From: Planococcus maritimus | Lineage (GTDB): Bacteria > Bacillota > Bacilli > Bacillales_A > Planococcaceae | DNA: 64,000 bases | Reading direction: 5' to 3' | Assembly (NCBI RefSeq): GCF_001592825.1 | Contig: NZ_LTZG01000001.1 | Location: 310,001 to 374,000 of the forward strand | Part shown: positions 50,954 through 59,557 of the stretch, one piece after another | How the letters are laid out: each line of letters starts with the position of its first letter | Numbering within the stretch: the first letter of the stretch is position 1 | The notes under the pieces: model-generated | The model's database searches: none | Told to the model about the DNA's origin: nothing | What the model saw: the letters and a program-made list of their open reading frames with translations, nothing else | Position numbers and translations under genes: made by a program

Positions 50954-51316
50954 TTACGGGTTCGTCACACGAACGCCCTGGACATAAATGTTTACCGCAC
51001 TAACCGGCATGCCCAATGTTTTTGTTATCGTATATTTCACTTTTGATTGGACTTGATACGCCACTTCCGAAATTTTTGTTCCGTAGCTGATGATTACATA
51101 CATATCAATGACCAAATCGCCATCTTCCTGGCGCACAAGGACTCCTTTGGCAAAGTTTTCTTTGCGGAGAATATCCGTGAGGCCATCGCGGATCTGGTGT
51201 TTAGTAGCCATCCCTACGATGCCGTAGCATTCGATCGCAGCGCCGCCAGCTATTTGGGCTATCACATCATTAGAAATATCGATTTGACCATATTCGTTAT
51301 TCAACTCAATCGACAT
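50954..51316 (-). CDS. yloU: Asp23/Gls24 family envelope stress protein YloU
   Basis: A 120-residue Asp23-family protein. The family core IAQIAGGAAIECYGIVGM and DLVIDMYVIISYG...IS is present. Staphylococcal Asp23 is membrane-anchored through a partner; the role of this short, single-domain form is not clear. It precedes fakA by 18 nt. The start follows GAGGAGGAATTTTA. It is divergent from rpmB. Confidence 0.92.
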   Translation of the reverse strand: MSIELNNEYGQIDISNDVIAQIAGGAAIECYGIVGMATKHQIRDGLTDILRKENFAKGVLVRQEDGDLVIDMYVIISYGTKISEVAYQVQSKVKYTITKTLGMPVSAVNIYVQGVRVTNP

Positions 51317-51432
51317 TAAAATTCCTCCTCGAGTCCTATTTCACTCTTTTCATTCTACATGAAAGCCCTTTATAAGAAAAGCCAACGTTTTAGCCTGTAA
51401 AGGTTTTTTTCTTGAAAGGCTGTGATTTTCAC

Positions 51433-51461
51433 TTGCGCCCCTCTTTTTTCTATGGTAAATT
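51433..51461 (+). promoter_or_regulatory. Promoter of rpmB
   Basis: -35 TTGCGC (51433-51438), 17-bp spacer, -10 TAAATT (51456-51461) preceded by TATGG as an extended -10. The leader is about 70 nt and contains nested repeats (GTGAA/TTCAC and CTGAAA/TTTCAG). Confidence 0.6.
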
Positions 51462-51536
51462 ATTAAAGTATGTGAAACGAAAAACGAACTGAAATTCTAT
51501 TATAATTTTCAGCTTCACTTGTGAGGAGGGACTTAC

Positions 51537-51725
51537 ATGCCAAAAGTATGTGCAGTATCTGGACGTAAAGCTCGTGCAGGAAACAGCCGTTCACACGCGT
51601 TGAACTCGACAAAACGTACATGGGGAGCAAACCTTCAAAAAGTTCGCATCCTTGTAGACGGCAAGCCGAAACGTGTATGGGTTTCCGCGAGAGCATTGAA
51701 ATCAGGAAAAGTTGAGCGCGTCTAA
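51537..51725 (+). CDS. rpmB: 50S ribosomal protein L28
   Basis: Large-subunit protein of 62 residues. [20 protein letters not shown], then [13 protein letters not shown], is the classic L28 sequence. There is only one cysteine (Cys5), so this is the zinc-free (C-minus) form. It is the only plus-strand gene in the window. The ATG follows GAGGAGGGACTTAC. It has its own promoter and terminator. In B. subtilis spoVM lies beside it; here only the terminator separates it from thiN. Confidence 0.98.
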   Translation: MPKVCAVSGRKARAGNSRSHALNSTKRTWGANLQKVRILVDGKPKRVWVSARALKSGKVERV

Positions 51726-51738
51726 ACCGCTCATGAAT

Positions 51739-51775
51739 AATGCCAGGTCTGACAATTGTCAGCCTGGCATTTTTT
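51739..51775 (+). terminator. Rho-independent terminator after rpmB
   Basis: TGCCAGG/CCTGGCA outer stem plus CTGAC/GTCAG inner stem around AATT, followed by six Ts on the plus strand. It lies between the convergent genes rpmB and thiN and may also stop minus-strand transcripts weakly. Confidence 0.88.
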
Positions 51776-51782
51776 CGTGCGT

Positions 51783-52421
51783 TCAATCGGAACTTTCGAT
51801 GACGATCAAGTCTCCCTTTGTAAATGAGACCGTTCCATCGCCTGCTAATTCATTGCTGGTGAAGCGTGTCGAACCGAACGAAATCCGCTCATCTTTCACC
51901 GGATATTTAAATCCCTCTATCGTAAAACCGCTCACTTCTTCTGAAAATGGATAAAAGGATATATAGGTGAAGCCATTGTCCGCCTTCATTCGATATGTAC
52001 CGGGTTCCATGAAACGAATGCGATTCTGCTTGTTCAACACCCTAAAATCGACATGCGGATAGCTTCTTTGATAAGCAAAAACAATTTGCAAGGCTGCTAG
52101 ATAATGGTCAAGCCTGCCACCAGTTACCCCTGCAACGATGACAGTGTCAGGCTTGTAATCCATCGCTTTTTTCAAGGCAAGCTCCGTATCCGATTCATCT
52201 TTTTCCGATGGCGATCGTTCGAGCTCCGGAAAAGCTAAGCGGATTTTTTCATATTCGCTGTCCGTCACCGAATCGAAATCCCCCACAGCTTCCGCCGGCT
52301 CAATGCCACGCTCAAGCAGCGTCATGACGCCTGCATCTACCCCAATATGCAATGCCCCTTCATATAAGGAAAGGTCCGGCAATTCATCTGCCGGACCTCC
52401 TGCTGTGATAACGACTATCAC
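51783..52421 (-). CDS. thiN: Thiamine pyrophosphokinase
   Basis: Converts thiamine to thiamine diphosphate. The protein has 212 residues. The catalytic N-terminal domain has [25 protein letters not shown] and the acidic [17 protein letters not shown] region; the C-terminal beta domain binds thiamine. The GTG start overlaps the rpe stop (GTGA). It is last in the long coaBC-thiN run and faces rpmB. Confidence 0.95.
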   Translation of the reverse strand: MIVVITAGGPADELPDLSLYEGALHIGVDAGVMTLLERGIEPAEAVGDFDSVTDSEYEKIRLAFPELERSPSEKDESDTELALKKAMDYKPDTVIVAGVTGGRLDHYLAALQIVFAYQRSYPHVDFRVLNKQNRIRFMEPGTYRMKADNGFTYISFYPFSEEVSGFTIEGFKYPVKDERISFGSTRFTSNELAGDGTVSFTKGDLIVIESSD

Positions 52422-53083
52422 GAGATAACTCCTTGCCCCGCTTTTTTAATCGCCTGCAACGCTTGTGCGCGGTCTTCTTTGCCGAAGATGGCAGAACCGG
52501 CCACAAAGACGTTCGCCCCTGCTTCTGCGCATGGAACGATTGTTTCTTCATTGATGCCGCCGTCGATTTGGATTTCGACAGACAAGCCTTTGTCATTGAT
52601 CAACTGGGATAAGGCTGCAACTTTTGGGACGACTGAATGGATGAATTTCTGCCCGCCAAAGCCAGGGTTAACGGTCATGAACAGCACCAAGTCGATATCT
52701 TCCAAAACATGCTGGATCGTTTCGATCGGTGTATGTGGATTCAAGACAACACCTGGTTTCACGCCAAACGAACGGATCAATTGGATGGTGCGGTGAAGAT
52801 GCGGGCATGCTTCAACATGGACCGTAATATAATCGGCTCCCGCCTTGGCAAAATCCTCGATGTAACGGTCCGCATTTTCGATCATCAAGTGGACATCAAG
52901 TGGAAGCTTTGTCAACGGGCGAAGCGCATCGACCACAATTGGCCCCATCGTGATGTTTGGAACGAAATGGCCGTCCATAACATCAATATGGATCCAATCA
53001 GCTCCAGCTTTCTCGACTTCCTGTACTTCTTGACCAAGCTTGGCAAAATCTGCTGCTAAAATAGACGGTGCGATTTTAATCAT
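52418..53083 (-). CDS. rpe: Ribulose-phosphate 3-epimerase
   Basis: Interconverts ribulose 5-phosphate and xylulose 5-phosphate in the pentose phosphate pathway. The protein is a TIM barrel of 221 residues: [40 protein letters not shown] and [11 protein letters not shown] carry the metal and phosphate ligands. Its start lies inside the end of rsgA (8-nt overlap), with GAGGT as the ribosome site. Confidence 0.98.
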   Translation of the reverse strand: MIKIAPSILAADFAKLGQEVQEVEKAGADWIHIDVMDGHFVPNITMGPIVVDALRPLTKLPLDVHLMIENADRYIEDFAKAGADYITVHVEACPHLHRTIQLIRSFGVKPGVVLNPHTPIETIQHVLEDIDLVLFMTVNPGFGGQKFIHSVVPKVAALSQLINDKGLSVEIQIDGGINEETIVPCAEAGANVFVAGSAIFGKEDRAQALQAIKKAGQGVIS

Positions 53084-53972
53084 GTGAATACCTCGGCTTT
53101 CGATTCATTATTTCTTCCAAAAATTTCAAATAATGCTTATAGCGATACTCAGGGATATCCCCGGTTTCCACCGCTTTTTTGATGGCGCATTTCGGTTCAT
53201 TTAAATGCAGGCATTCACGGAATTTACAGCCTCCTGAACGTTCCTCCATTTCGGGGAAACACGCCGATAATTGCTCTTTATCCAGTTGTTCGAAATCAAA
53301 AGAACTGAACCCTGGAGTATCGGCAAGCAAGCCCCCGTTTACACTAATCAATTCGACATGGCGCGTCGTATGCTTACCGCGGTTTAAGGCTTGCGAAATG
53401 TCATCGGTCTTCAGCTGTAACGACGGCAAAATGGTATTCAGCAAAGTTGACTTTCCGACACCTGATTGTCCGGCAAGAACACTCGTCTTGCCTTCAAGCA
53501 CCGGCATTAGCCTTGCCTGCAAGCTCGGATCGTCTATAAACGATTCAATGACCTCGTAGCCGATCGCCCGGTACTCATCCGCGTAACGGTCTAATTCTGT
53601 TCGCTCTGATTCGGACATTAAATCGGTTTTTGTTAGGCAAATGACCGGTTGAATATTAAACGATTCAACCGCTACGAGAAAACGGTCTAATAGCAACGGA
53701 TGAAAATCAGGCTGCTTCGCTGAAAATACTAAAATTGCCTGGTCGATATTGGCGATTGGTGGACGCACGAGTTCGTTTTTGCGTTCTTCGATGTCGAGTA
53801 TCGTTCCCTCGCGGTCATTATCCGCTTTGTACTCGACGAAATCCCCAACAAGCGGCGTGATTTGGCGGTTGCGGAAAACACCCCGGCCACGGCATTGCAC
53901 ATAACGTTGCCCGTCTTCATCCAATACATAATAGAATCCGCTCAAGGCTTTTCTGATCTGACCTTTCGGCAT
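53076..53972 (-). CDS. rsgA: Ribosome small-subunit GTPase RsgA (CpgA)
   Basis: Circularly permuted GTPase that helps mature and proofread the 30S subunit. The protein has 298 residues. An N-terminal OB fold (about 1-70) is followed by the permuted G domain: G4 LTKTDLMS, G1 [13 protein letters not shown]3 [11 protein letters not shown]-terminal zinc site C-x7-H-x5-C type ([16 protein letters not shown]) follows. The ATG at 53972 follows AAGGAGGGGTGCT. In B. subtilis it is a substrate of PrkC, encoded directly upstream. Confidence 0.97.
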   Translation of the reverse strand: MPKGQIRKALSGFYYVLDEDGQRYVQCRGRGVFRNRQITPLVGDFVEYKADNDREGTILDIEERKNELVRPPIANIDQAILVFSAKQPDFHPLLLDRFLVAVESFNIQPVICLTKTDLMSESERTELDRYADEYRAIGYEVIESFIDDPSLQARLMPVLEGKTSVLAGQSGVGKSTLLNTILPSLQLKTDDISQALNRGKHTTRHVELISVNGGLLADTPGFSSFDFEQLDKEQLSACFPEMEERSGGCKFRECLHLNEPKCAIKKAVETGDIPEYRYKHYLKFLEEIMNRKPRYSHD

Positions 53973-54004
53973 AGCACCCCTCCTTATCCAATACATATAA
54001 TTGT

Positions 54005-55981
54005 TTAATCTGCGTCCTCATAGCTCACGGTCTTTTCTAAGATGATTGTGGCGTCCCGAACGATTCGGTAAGAAGCACTGCCGCCTTCGACGATTTGCAT
54101 ATCAAGCTGGTGATCAGTGGTTTCTGTAATGGTAAACTCCTCAACCGGCTCTACCATGCTTTGATTCTGGTCTTCGATATAGACACGAATCGTCTGCTCG
54201 ACCGGCTCTTCACCTTCTTCTGCTGGTTCTGCCGGCTCATAAGGTATTTCGACCGTTTCAACATAGGTTTTCACCGGAAGCTCTGCACTGCCCGATGATA
54301 AGACGACTTCAATCGTACTTCCGACTTCAAGCATCTCGCCACCCGCAACATTTTGCGACAGCACCAATCCCGCTTCCACAGAATCCGACTCTTCTTCACG
54401 GACGATGCGGATATTGAATCCCGATGAACGGGCATATTCGTTCAACTCTGCTTCCCCGTAACCGCTTAAATCTTCCACTTCGCGCAAATCAGGTCCTTTA
54501 CTGACGACAAATTCGACGGCTGTTTCACTGATAACGACTTCTGTGCCAGCTGCTGGGTTTTGGCTAAGGATGGTGCCGGGCGGTTCATCGGAAAATTCCT
54601 CTCGCACATCCGGCGAGGCGAAATTTGTGCCTTCTAGCACCTGCTGTGCCTGTTCAAGCGAACTGCCGACATAATCATCGAATTCAGCTGTTTCTTTGCC
54701 CTTGCTAATAAATAAGCTAATGCTCGATTCCAGATCACGCATTTTTCCAGCTTCAGGGATGGTACGAATAACATGATTTTCTTCAACTTCCTCTGAAAAC
54801 TGCTCGGATTCTTCCGCCACAACAAAACCGGCAGCGGTCAATTCTTCATGTGCGGCTTCTCTTTCCATTTCGGAAACATCCGGAACGGCCACTTGCTTTG
54901 GCTCAAACAATCCAGGAAACGCAAAAACAGTAATCAACCCAGCCAATACCACAAAAGCGACAATTGACAAAACAATTGGTGTTTTTTTGCGTTTTTTCTT
55001 TTTAGCTGATTTTTTCGGTTCTTGTTTTTCTTCTTTGATAGGAAGCGCCATCGTCTTGGTCGCATCGGCTTGTTCGTAAGTACCCGAATCTTTGATGGCC
55101 GGCATTGCCCGGGTCTCCCCTTCATCTACAGGCACCGCAAATTTCGGTTCGCTCAGACGTTCTGGTGTCAAGGCTGTCGCAAGGTCTTGTGCCATTTCAT
55201 CGGCTGATGCATAGCGATATTGCGGATTTTTCGCGGTTGCTTTCAATACGATATTTTCCAAGCTTTGCGGCAGGTCGGGAACGCTAGCCTTTAAAGAAGG
55301 CGTGTCCGTCTGTAAATGCTTCAAAGCGATCGCTACAGCCGACTCACCTGAAAACGGAAGCTTCCCTGTCAACAATTCGTACATGACAATGCCCAGCGAG
55401 TAAATATCGGACTTTTTATTGGCCATGCCGCCTCTTGCCTGCTCTGGCGAGAGGTAATGCACGGTGCCAAGCACGGAATTCGTCTGTGTATAGGAAGTAG
55501 CGCTCAATGCCATGGCTATACCGAAATCGGAAATTTTAACATTGCCATCTTCATCGACCAGCACATTTTGCGGCTTGATATCCCGGTGGACGATATGATT
55601 GTGATGGGCATGTGCGAGAGCCGAGGCCAATTGCGACATGATTTCCACTGCACGTTCCGGTTCGACAGGGGAATGTTTAATGATGTATTCCTTCAATGTA
55701 TCACCCGGTACGTATTCCATAACGAGATATGGCAAGTCATTGTCTTCCCCAACATCGAAAATACTGACGATGTTGTGGTGCCCAAGGCTTGTCGAAGACA
55801 ATGCCTCACGCTTGAAGCGGCGCCGCAATTCTTCTTCATTGTTGAAGTCATAGCGCAGCACTTTAATGGCGACATCACGATCTAAAATCATATCGTGTGC
55901 TAAATAGACATTGGACATGCCTCCACTGCCGATCGCTTCTAGTACTTTATAGCGGCCATTGATTCGTTTTCCGATTAACAT
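54005..55981 (-). CDS. prkC: Serine/threonine protein kinase PrkC with PASTA domains
   Basis: Membrane kinase that senses peptidoglycan fragments and phosphorylates growth and translation targets. The protein has 658 residues. The kinase domain (about 10-270) has IGSGGMSNVYLA, Lys40, HRDIKPQN (132-139) and DFG (152-154). A basic juxtamembrane stretch and one transmembrane helix (about 345-365) lead to three PASTA repeats outside. The remaining C-terminal about 110 residues look like the Ig-like cap of Bacillus PrkC. It starts 2 nt after the prpC stop. Confidence 0.97.
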   Translation of the reverse strand: MLIGKRINGRYKVLEAIGSGGMSNVYLAHDMILDRDVAIKVLRYDFNNEEELRRRFKREALSSTSLGHHNIVSIFDVGEDNDLPYLVMEYVPGDTLKEYIIKHSPVEPERAVEIMSQLASALAHAHHNHIVHRDIKPQNVLVDEDGNVKISDFGIAMALSATSYTQTNSVLGTVHYLSPEQARGGMANKKSDIYSLGIVMYELLTGKLPFSGESAVAIALKHLQTDTPSLKASVPDLPQSLENIVLKATAKNPQYRYASADEMAQDLATALTPERLSEPKFAVPVDEGETRAMPAIKDSGTYEQADATKTMALPIKEEKQEPKKSAKKKKRKKTPIVLSIVAFVVLAGLITVFAFPGLFEPKQVAVPDVSEMEREAAHEELTAAGFVVAEESEQFSEEVEENHVIRTIPEAGKMRDLESSISLFISKGKETAEFDDYVGSSLEQAQQVLEGTNFASPDVREEFSDEPPGTILSQNPAAGTEVVISETAVEFVVSKGPDLREVEDLSGYGEAELNEYARSSGFNIRIVREEESDSVEAGLVLSQNVAGGEMLEVGSTIEVVLSSGSAELPVKTYVETVEIPYEPAEPAEEGEEPVEQTIRVYIEDQNQSMVEPVEEFTITETTDHQLDMQIVEGGSASYRIVRDATIILEKTVSYEDAD

Positions 55982-55983
55982 CG

Positions 55984-56733
55984 CTACACCTCCTCACCAA
56001 GCGCCGTCAACAATACGAATGAAATATTGTCTTCACCGCCGAGGTCATTGGCCAGCGCGACCATAGCTTTGCCTTTTTGAGACAAAGAAGCTTTGGAACG
56101 AACGATTGACGAAATGTCCCGTTCACTCAATTTATTGCTGAGACCATCCGTACATATTAGAAAATAAGAAATGCCGGCGAGCGAAAAATGATGCATTTCT
56201 CGTTCGATATCCGGCTCTGTCCCCAAAGAGCGCAAAATCCAGTTTTTCTTTGGATGGTCTTCTGCCTGCTCTTGCGTGATTTCGCCATTATCGACCAAGA
56301 CGTTGACATAGGAATGGTCACGGGTCACTTGAGTCATCGATTCTCCAATCATATAGGCACGGCTATCGCCGATATGGCATAACACGCAATCTTCGCCTTC
56401 GATCAATGCGGCAATCAACGTGGTGCCCATGCCCTTGCATTCACGATGGGTGATGGAATGCTCGTAAACAGCTCGATTCACCTGCAACACTTGTTCAGAC
56501 AACCAAGCTGTTTTCTCATCTGTTGAACGAAATTGTTCAGAGTCGGCATCCATGAATCTAACGCCCAGCTCATCGACTGTCATACGGCTGGCGACATCGC
56601 CAGCATTATGGCCGCCCATGCCATCTGCGACCAAAACGAGCAGCAATCCATCGGGGCGTTTGTGCACAGCAACGCGGTCTTCATTGATTTCTCTTTTTCT
56701 ACCCGTATCGCTTTCAATTACATACTGCAACAA
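55984..56733 (-). CDS. prpC: Serine/threonine phosphatase PrpC (PP2C type)
   Basis: Mn-dependent phosphatase that reverses PrkC. The protein has 249 residues. Metal-binding motifs are ESDTGRKREINEDR, VADGMGGHNAGDVAS, CHIGDSRAYMI, ICTDGLSNKL and GGEDNISFVLL. The start is TTG (56733), 7 nt after GGGGTG, and gives MLQYVIESDTG, aligned with B. subtilis PrpC; no ATG is near. It follows rsmB by 18 nt and is coupled to prkC. Confidence 0.96.
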   Translation of the reverse strand: MLQYVIESDTGRKREINEDRVAVHKRPDGLLLVLVADGMGGHNAGDVASRMTVDELGVRFMDADSEQFRSTDEKTAWLSEQVLQVNRAVYEHSITHRECKGMGTTLIAALIEGEDCVLCHIGDSRAYMIGESMTQVTRDHSYVNVLVDNGEITQEQAEDHPKKNWILRSLGTEPDIEREMHHFSLAGISYFLICTDGLSNKLSERDISSIVRSKASLSQKGKAMVALANDLGGEDNISFVLLTALGEEV

Positions 56734-56751
56734 TAGTGGACACCCCGCTTT

Positions 56752-58107
56752 TTAGCTTTCGGCAACTGTGCCGTCGTTTTTTCTAAAGCTTGCGATAAAA
56801 AAGCCATCACTCCCAAAATCCTGCGGGAATACTTGGACCAGCCCCTGCCCTTTACTTTTGAATGCCTTAGGCAACTCGGCTGGAATTTGTTCCATTTCTG
56901 GATGTGTATTCATAAATTTCTCAGCAGTTCCACGGTTTTCTTCGGTATCGATGGTGCACGTGCTATAAACTAGAATGCCGCCCGGCTTCAATAGTTTTAC
57001 CGCTTCATCGAGCAGCGACAATTGAATCGTCTGCAATCGCTCGAAATCATCCGATGTTTTCGTGTATTTGATATCCGGCTTGCGCTTAATGACGCCTAGG
57101 CCGCTGCACGGCGCATCCACTAAAACGCGATCGAAGGCTTCCAAGCCGAATCGCTCACTGCTTTCGCGCCCGTCACCAACTGTCGTTTCAATAATGTTAT
57201 GGCCCAGGCGCTTAGCTGTTTCTTCAATCAGCTTCACTTTATGAGCATGCAAGTCCATCGCTAGCACCGTGCCTCGTCCTTCCAGTTTTTCAGCGATATG
57301 GGTCGTCTTTCCACCAGGCGCCGCACACATATCCAGGACCTTCATGCCAGGTTCGACTTGCAGCGCATAAGCCGGAAGCATCGAACTTTCATCTTGTATG
57401 GTAATAAAACCTTTTTCAAACGTCTGCGTGCGCACTGGCTGGCCGCCCGTGACAATGAGGCATTCCAGAATGATTTTACTCGGTTCGGCACTGAGCCCTT
57501 CTGACTCGAGCATTTCAATAACTTGTTCGGGCGTCGCCTGGACGGTGTTGACACGCACTGTCTGAAGCGGTGCTTTGTTGTTTTCAAGCGCCATTTCGCG
57601 GGTTGTCTGCATCCCGAATTGTTCGGACCAGCGCTTGATCATCCATTCCGGATGGCTTGTTTCAACGGATATTTTTTTTATTGGATCTGCGATTTCATTA
57701 AATGAACGCACGCCTTGCCGCTGTATAGAGCGCAGAATGCCGTTGACGACAGAGGCAATGCCTCCATGCCCACGACGTTTGGCAATTTCCACGGCTTCGT
57801 TGATCACAGCATGGAACGGGATGCGATCCAAATACACGATTTGATAGAGCGATAAACGCAAAAGTGTCCGTACCCATGGATCAAGTTTCCCTTTAATATA
57901 CGGTTCTAAATAATAATCCAAGGTCATTTGATGCTGCAGCGTGCCGTAAGTGATTTCCGTCAGCAAACCTTTGTTTTTCGCGGAAATGCCGTAGCTGTCC
58001 ATTGTTGTATTCAATAGGAGATTGCTGTATGCCTGTTTGTTTTCCACAGCATAGAGAATCGACAATGCTGCATCTCTCACATTGCCGTGGATTTTCTTGT
58101 TTTTCAT
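56752..58107 (-). CDS. rsmB: 16S rRNA (cytosine-C5) methyltransferase RsmB
   Basis: Methylates C967 (E. coli numbering) of 16S rRNA. The protein has 451 residues. An N-terminal NusB-like helical domain (about 1-140) precedes the SAM-dependent Rossmann domain, with [32 protein letters not shown] and the catalytic-cysteine loop [13 protein letters not shown]. The start overlaps the fmt stop (ATGA). Confidence 0.97.
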   Translation of the reverse strand: MKNKKIHGNVRDAALSILYAVENKQAYSNLLLNTTMDSYGISAKNKGLLTEITYGTLQHQMTLDYYLEPYIKGKLDPWVRTLLRLSLYQIVYLDRIPFHAVINEAVEIAKRRGHGGIASVVNGILRSIQRQGVRSFNEIADPIKKISVETSHPEWMIKRWSEQFGMQTTREMALENNKAPLQTVRVNTVQATPEQVIEMLESEGLSAEPSKIILECLIVTGGQPVRTQTFEKGFITIQDESSMLPAYALQVEPGMKVLDMCAAPGGKTTHIAEKLEGRGTVLAMDLHAHKVKLIEETAKRLGHNIIETTVGDGRESSERFGLEAFDRVLVDAPCSGLGVIKRKPDIKYTKTSDDFERLQTIQLSLLDEAVKLLKPGGILVYSTCTIDTEENRGTAEKFMNTHPEMEQIPAELPKAFKSKGQGLVQVFPQDFGSDGFFIASFRKNDGTVAES

Positions 58108-59036
58108 TCGAATCGATCTCCTACCTGTAATTTCGGCCCGCGCAAATAATCTTCAGCCGTCATGCGTTTCTTTCCAGAAGGCTGTAATTCCTTGATCGCA
58201 AGTGTCCCACTACCAGTCCGGACGATGATGGCGTCTTTTGTCAGTTCGACAATTTCACCGGGTGCTCCGTCTTTTTGGCTGTCGGCGATTTCCGTCCACC
58301 ATAATTTTACATTGGCACCGGAAAGCGTCGTAAACGCCACTGGCCATGGGTGCAAGCCGCGTACTTGGTTATAGATTTCGACTGCGGACCGTTGCCAGTC
58401 GATGCGTTCTTGCTCTCTTGAAATATTGCGGGCAAATGTGACACGCGCCTCGTCTTGTGGAATCCGTGGATTGGTGCCGTCAATAATCGAAGGCAAAGTT
58501 TCTTTCAACAAATCCATTCCTGCTGTGCTCAGTTTTTCGAACATACTGCCGGTATGGTCTGCCTCTTCGATCGGCACAGTCGTTTGCGAGATAATATCTC
58601 CCGCATCCAAGCGGTCGACCATATACATGATCGTGACACCGGTTTCTTTTTTGCCATCGATGATTGCCTGATGAATCGGCGCGCCGCCGCGGTATTCCGG
58701 AAGCAATGAGGCGTGCACATTGATCGCGCCAAGTGGTGGGGCTTCGAGTATCGCGCTCGGCAAAATCTGCCCGAAAGCTGCTGTTACGATCAAATCAGGC
58801 TCTAGGTCAAGAATTTTTTGTGCCTGCTCGGGATCTTTTAGTTTTTCCGGCTGATAGATTGGCAAGCCTAATTCAAGCGCCTGTTCTTTCACCGGTGTTG
58901 GCGTCATGATTTTCTTCCTGCCAACAGGGCGGTCAGGCTGTGTCACAACCGACACGATGGTATGCCCTTCATCGGAGAGCATTTTCAAGATGGGGGCCGA
59001 AAATGCCGGCGTCCCCATAAACACGATTTTGGTCAA
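58104..59036 (-). CDS. fmt: Methionyl-tRNA formyltransferase
   Basis: Formylates initiator Met-tRNA. The protein has 310 residues. The formyltransferase domain has [18 protein letters not shown], the catalytic Asn-His-Asp set ([21 protein letters not shown] and DAGDI), and a C-terminal barrel that binds tRNA. The start codon is TTG, 7 nt after AGGAGG, overlapping the def stop as TTGA. It sits between def and rsmB. Confidence 0.97.
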   Translation of the reverse strand: MTKIVFMGTPAFSAPILKMLSDEGHTIVSVVTQPDRPVGRKKIMTPTPVKEQALELGLPIYQPEKLKDPEQAQKILDLEPDLIVTAAFGQILPSAILEAPPLGAINVHASLLPEYRGGAPIHQAIIDGKKETGVTIMYMVDRLDAGDIISQTTVPIEEADHTGSMFEKLSTAGMDLLKETLPSIIDGTNPRIPQDEARVTFARNISREQERIDWQRSAVEIYNQVRGLHPWPVAFTTLSGANVKLWWTEIADSQKDGAPGEIVELTKDAIIVRTGSGTLAIKELQPSGKKRMTAEDYLRGPKLQVGDRFE

Positions 59037-59539
59037 AGCACATCCTCCTCTTCTTGCTGGCGGATCAGTTCATCCAACTCTTCCTGAGTGACGTATTTCA
59101 CGATTTTGCTCGTGAACAGTACACCGTCCAAATGGTCCATTTCATGTAGGATAGCACGCGCCTCATAACCTTCCGCTTCCAGTTCGTACCAAGAGCCATC
59201 GCGTTCTTGTGCTTTGATCTTGATCCGGCCGTGGCGTTCCACTTCACCGAATATGCCCGGAAAGCTTAAGCAGCCTTCAATATCTGTTTCTTTCCCTTCA
59301 AATAAAGCGAGTTCCGGGTTAATCATTTCGATCGGTTCTTGCCCTTCTTGAAAATCGACGATTGCTACTCGCAACGAGACCCCCACTTGCGGCGCGGCAA
59401 TGCCCACGCCGTCCGCGTCGATCATCGTTTCATGCATATCGTCCAGTAGAATCGCCAGTTCTCGGTCGAATTCAGTGACTGTCTTGCACGGTGTTTCTAA
59501 TACGTTATTTGGGTGTTTCACTATTTCACGGATTGCCAT
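59033..59539 (-). CDS. def: Peptide deformylase
   Basis: Metal-dependent enzyme that removes the N-formyl group from nascent proteins. The protein has 168 residues. The three motifs are [18 protein letters not shown] (Cys90) and HEMDH (132-136). The short motif-2 form and length match type 1 deformylases. Its place before fmt joins the two steps of the formyl cycle. Confidence 0.97.
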   Translation of the reverse strand: MAIREIVKHPNNVLETPCKTVTEFDRELAILLDDMHETMIDADGVGIAAPQVGVSLRVAIVDFQEGQEPIEMINPELALFEGKETDIEGCLSFPGIFGEVERHGRIKIKAQERDGSWYELEAEGYEARAILHEMDHLDGVLFTSKIVKYVTQEELDELIRQQEEEDVL

Positions 59540-59557
59540 TCTAATTCCTCTTTTCTG

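Noticed and set aside
51489-51512. Half match to a CodY box (AATTTTCAG) in the rpmB leader
   Set aside because: Only one half-site fits the AATTTTCWGAAAATT consensus, and the same bases are explained by the leader hairpin.
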